A stretch of DNA of 6,720 nucleotides, taken from the NCBI GenBank assembly GCA_937889015.1, contig CALARR010000391.1, positions 1-6,720 of the forward strand, written 5' to 3'. This stretch comes from an uncultured Planctomycetales bacterium (GTDB lineage Bacteria; Planctomycetota; Planctomycetia; Pirellulales; Thermoguttaceae). Below are positions 6,597 to 6,720 of this stretch, piece after piece. Each line of letters begins with the position of its first letter. Position 1 is the stretch's first letter. A program made the translations under genes and the position numbers. The notes under the pieces are model-generated. The model made no database searches. It had not been told where the DNA came from and was given only the letters and a program-made list of their open reading frames with translations.

Positions 6597-6720
6597 GGGG
6601 AAGGGATTAGGGATTGGGGATTAGGGATTGGGGAGTAGGGATTAGGGATTGGGGATTAGGGATTGGGGATTAGGGATTGGGGATTAGGGATTGGGGATTG
6701 GGGATTGGGGATTGGGGATT
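6597..6720 (+). repeat. G-rich heptamer tandem array, RGGGATT
   Basis: After GGGGA (6597-6601), 17 in-phase heptamers run from 6602 to the window end. Eight are AGGGATT, eight are GGGGATT, and one is the variant GGGGAGT (6630-6636). The 5' part mainly alternates the two types, and the last four units are all GGGGATT. Runs of three or four G every 7 nt with 3-4-nt loops make this a strong G-quadruplex candidate on the coding strand and in any read-through RNA. The array begins right after the regulator's TGA, leaving no room for a hairpin terminator. Its full length is unknown because it continues past the edge. Confidence 0.95.

Noticed and set aside
6602..6720. CRISPR array
   Set aside because: The repeats are contiguous heptamers with no unique spacers and no nearby cas gene.
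6602..6720. True telomere repeat
   Set aside because: The heptamer RGGGATT resembles telomeric G-strands but is not the TTAGGG hexamer, and an internal position after a bacterial gene gives no sign of a chromosome end within the window.

Overview
The window looks like high-GC chromosomal DNA from an environmental bacterium, most likely a planctomycete (Pirellula/Blastopirellula-like). That placement is an inference from several features: an rpsO-pnp pair, a PNPase with an Arg/Asp/Gly-rich C-terminal tail, weak or absent Shine-Dalgarno sequences before several genes, and a PAS-less NtrB/NtrC-type pair. No rRNA or other decisive marker is present.

The left part (about 1-1340) is accessory in character, visibly less GC-rich than the rest, and all its genes lie on the minus strand. 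A 75-aa acidic protein (871-644) overlaps by 29 bp a DUF2335-type membrane protein with two transmembrane helices (672-115). Both are read from a textbook sigma-70-type promoter (938-910) with a perfect 10-bp palindrome in its spacer. The pair is bracketed by two CTAGCTAG palindromes, each leading inward into a short hairpin. To the right is a small basic 84-aa protein (1339-1085). It appears to be transcribed as a leaderless mRNA, and its stop codon lies in a 13-bp sequence repeated three times in tandem.

The right part (about 1500-6596) is core-like and all on the plus strand. Ribosomal protein S15 (1660-1929) is followed, after a structured 169-nt spacer, by polynucleotide phosphorylase (2099-4309, TTG start). 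A long terminator-like hairpin (4336-4390) ends only 24 nt before a soluble histidine kinase (4414-5160). The kinase is followed directly by an NtrC-family response regulator (5193-6596, or 5157-6596 with an ATGA overlap). S15 and PNPase serve translation and RNA turnover. The kinase and regulator should form a phosphorelay controlling sigma-54 transcription, but the regulator carries two changed motifs: VDND in the receiver acidic pocket and GAFTDA in place of GAFTGA.

The window ends in a tandem array of RGGGATT heptamers (17 units, 6602-6720, continuing off the edge). It starts 5 nt after the regulator's stop codon and has strong G-quadruplex potential. I see no CRISPR array, tRNA, rRNA, transposase or phage gene. 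The best candidates for something undescribed are the bracketed DUF2335 cassette, the G-rich array and the motif-variant regulator.
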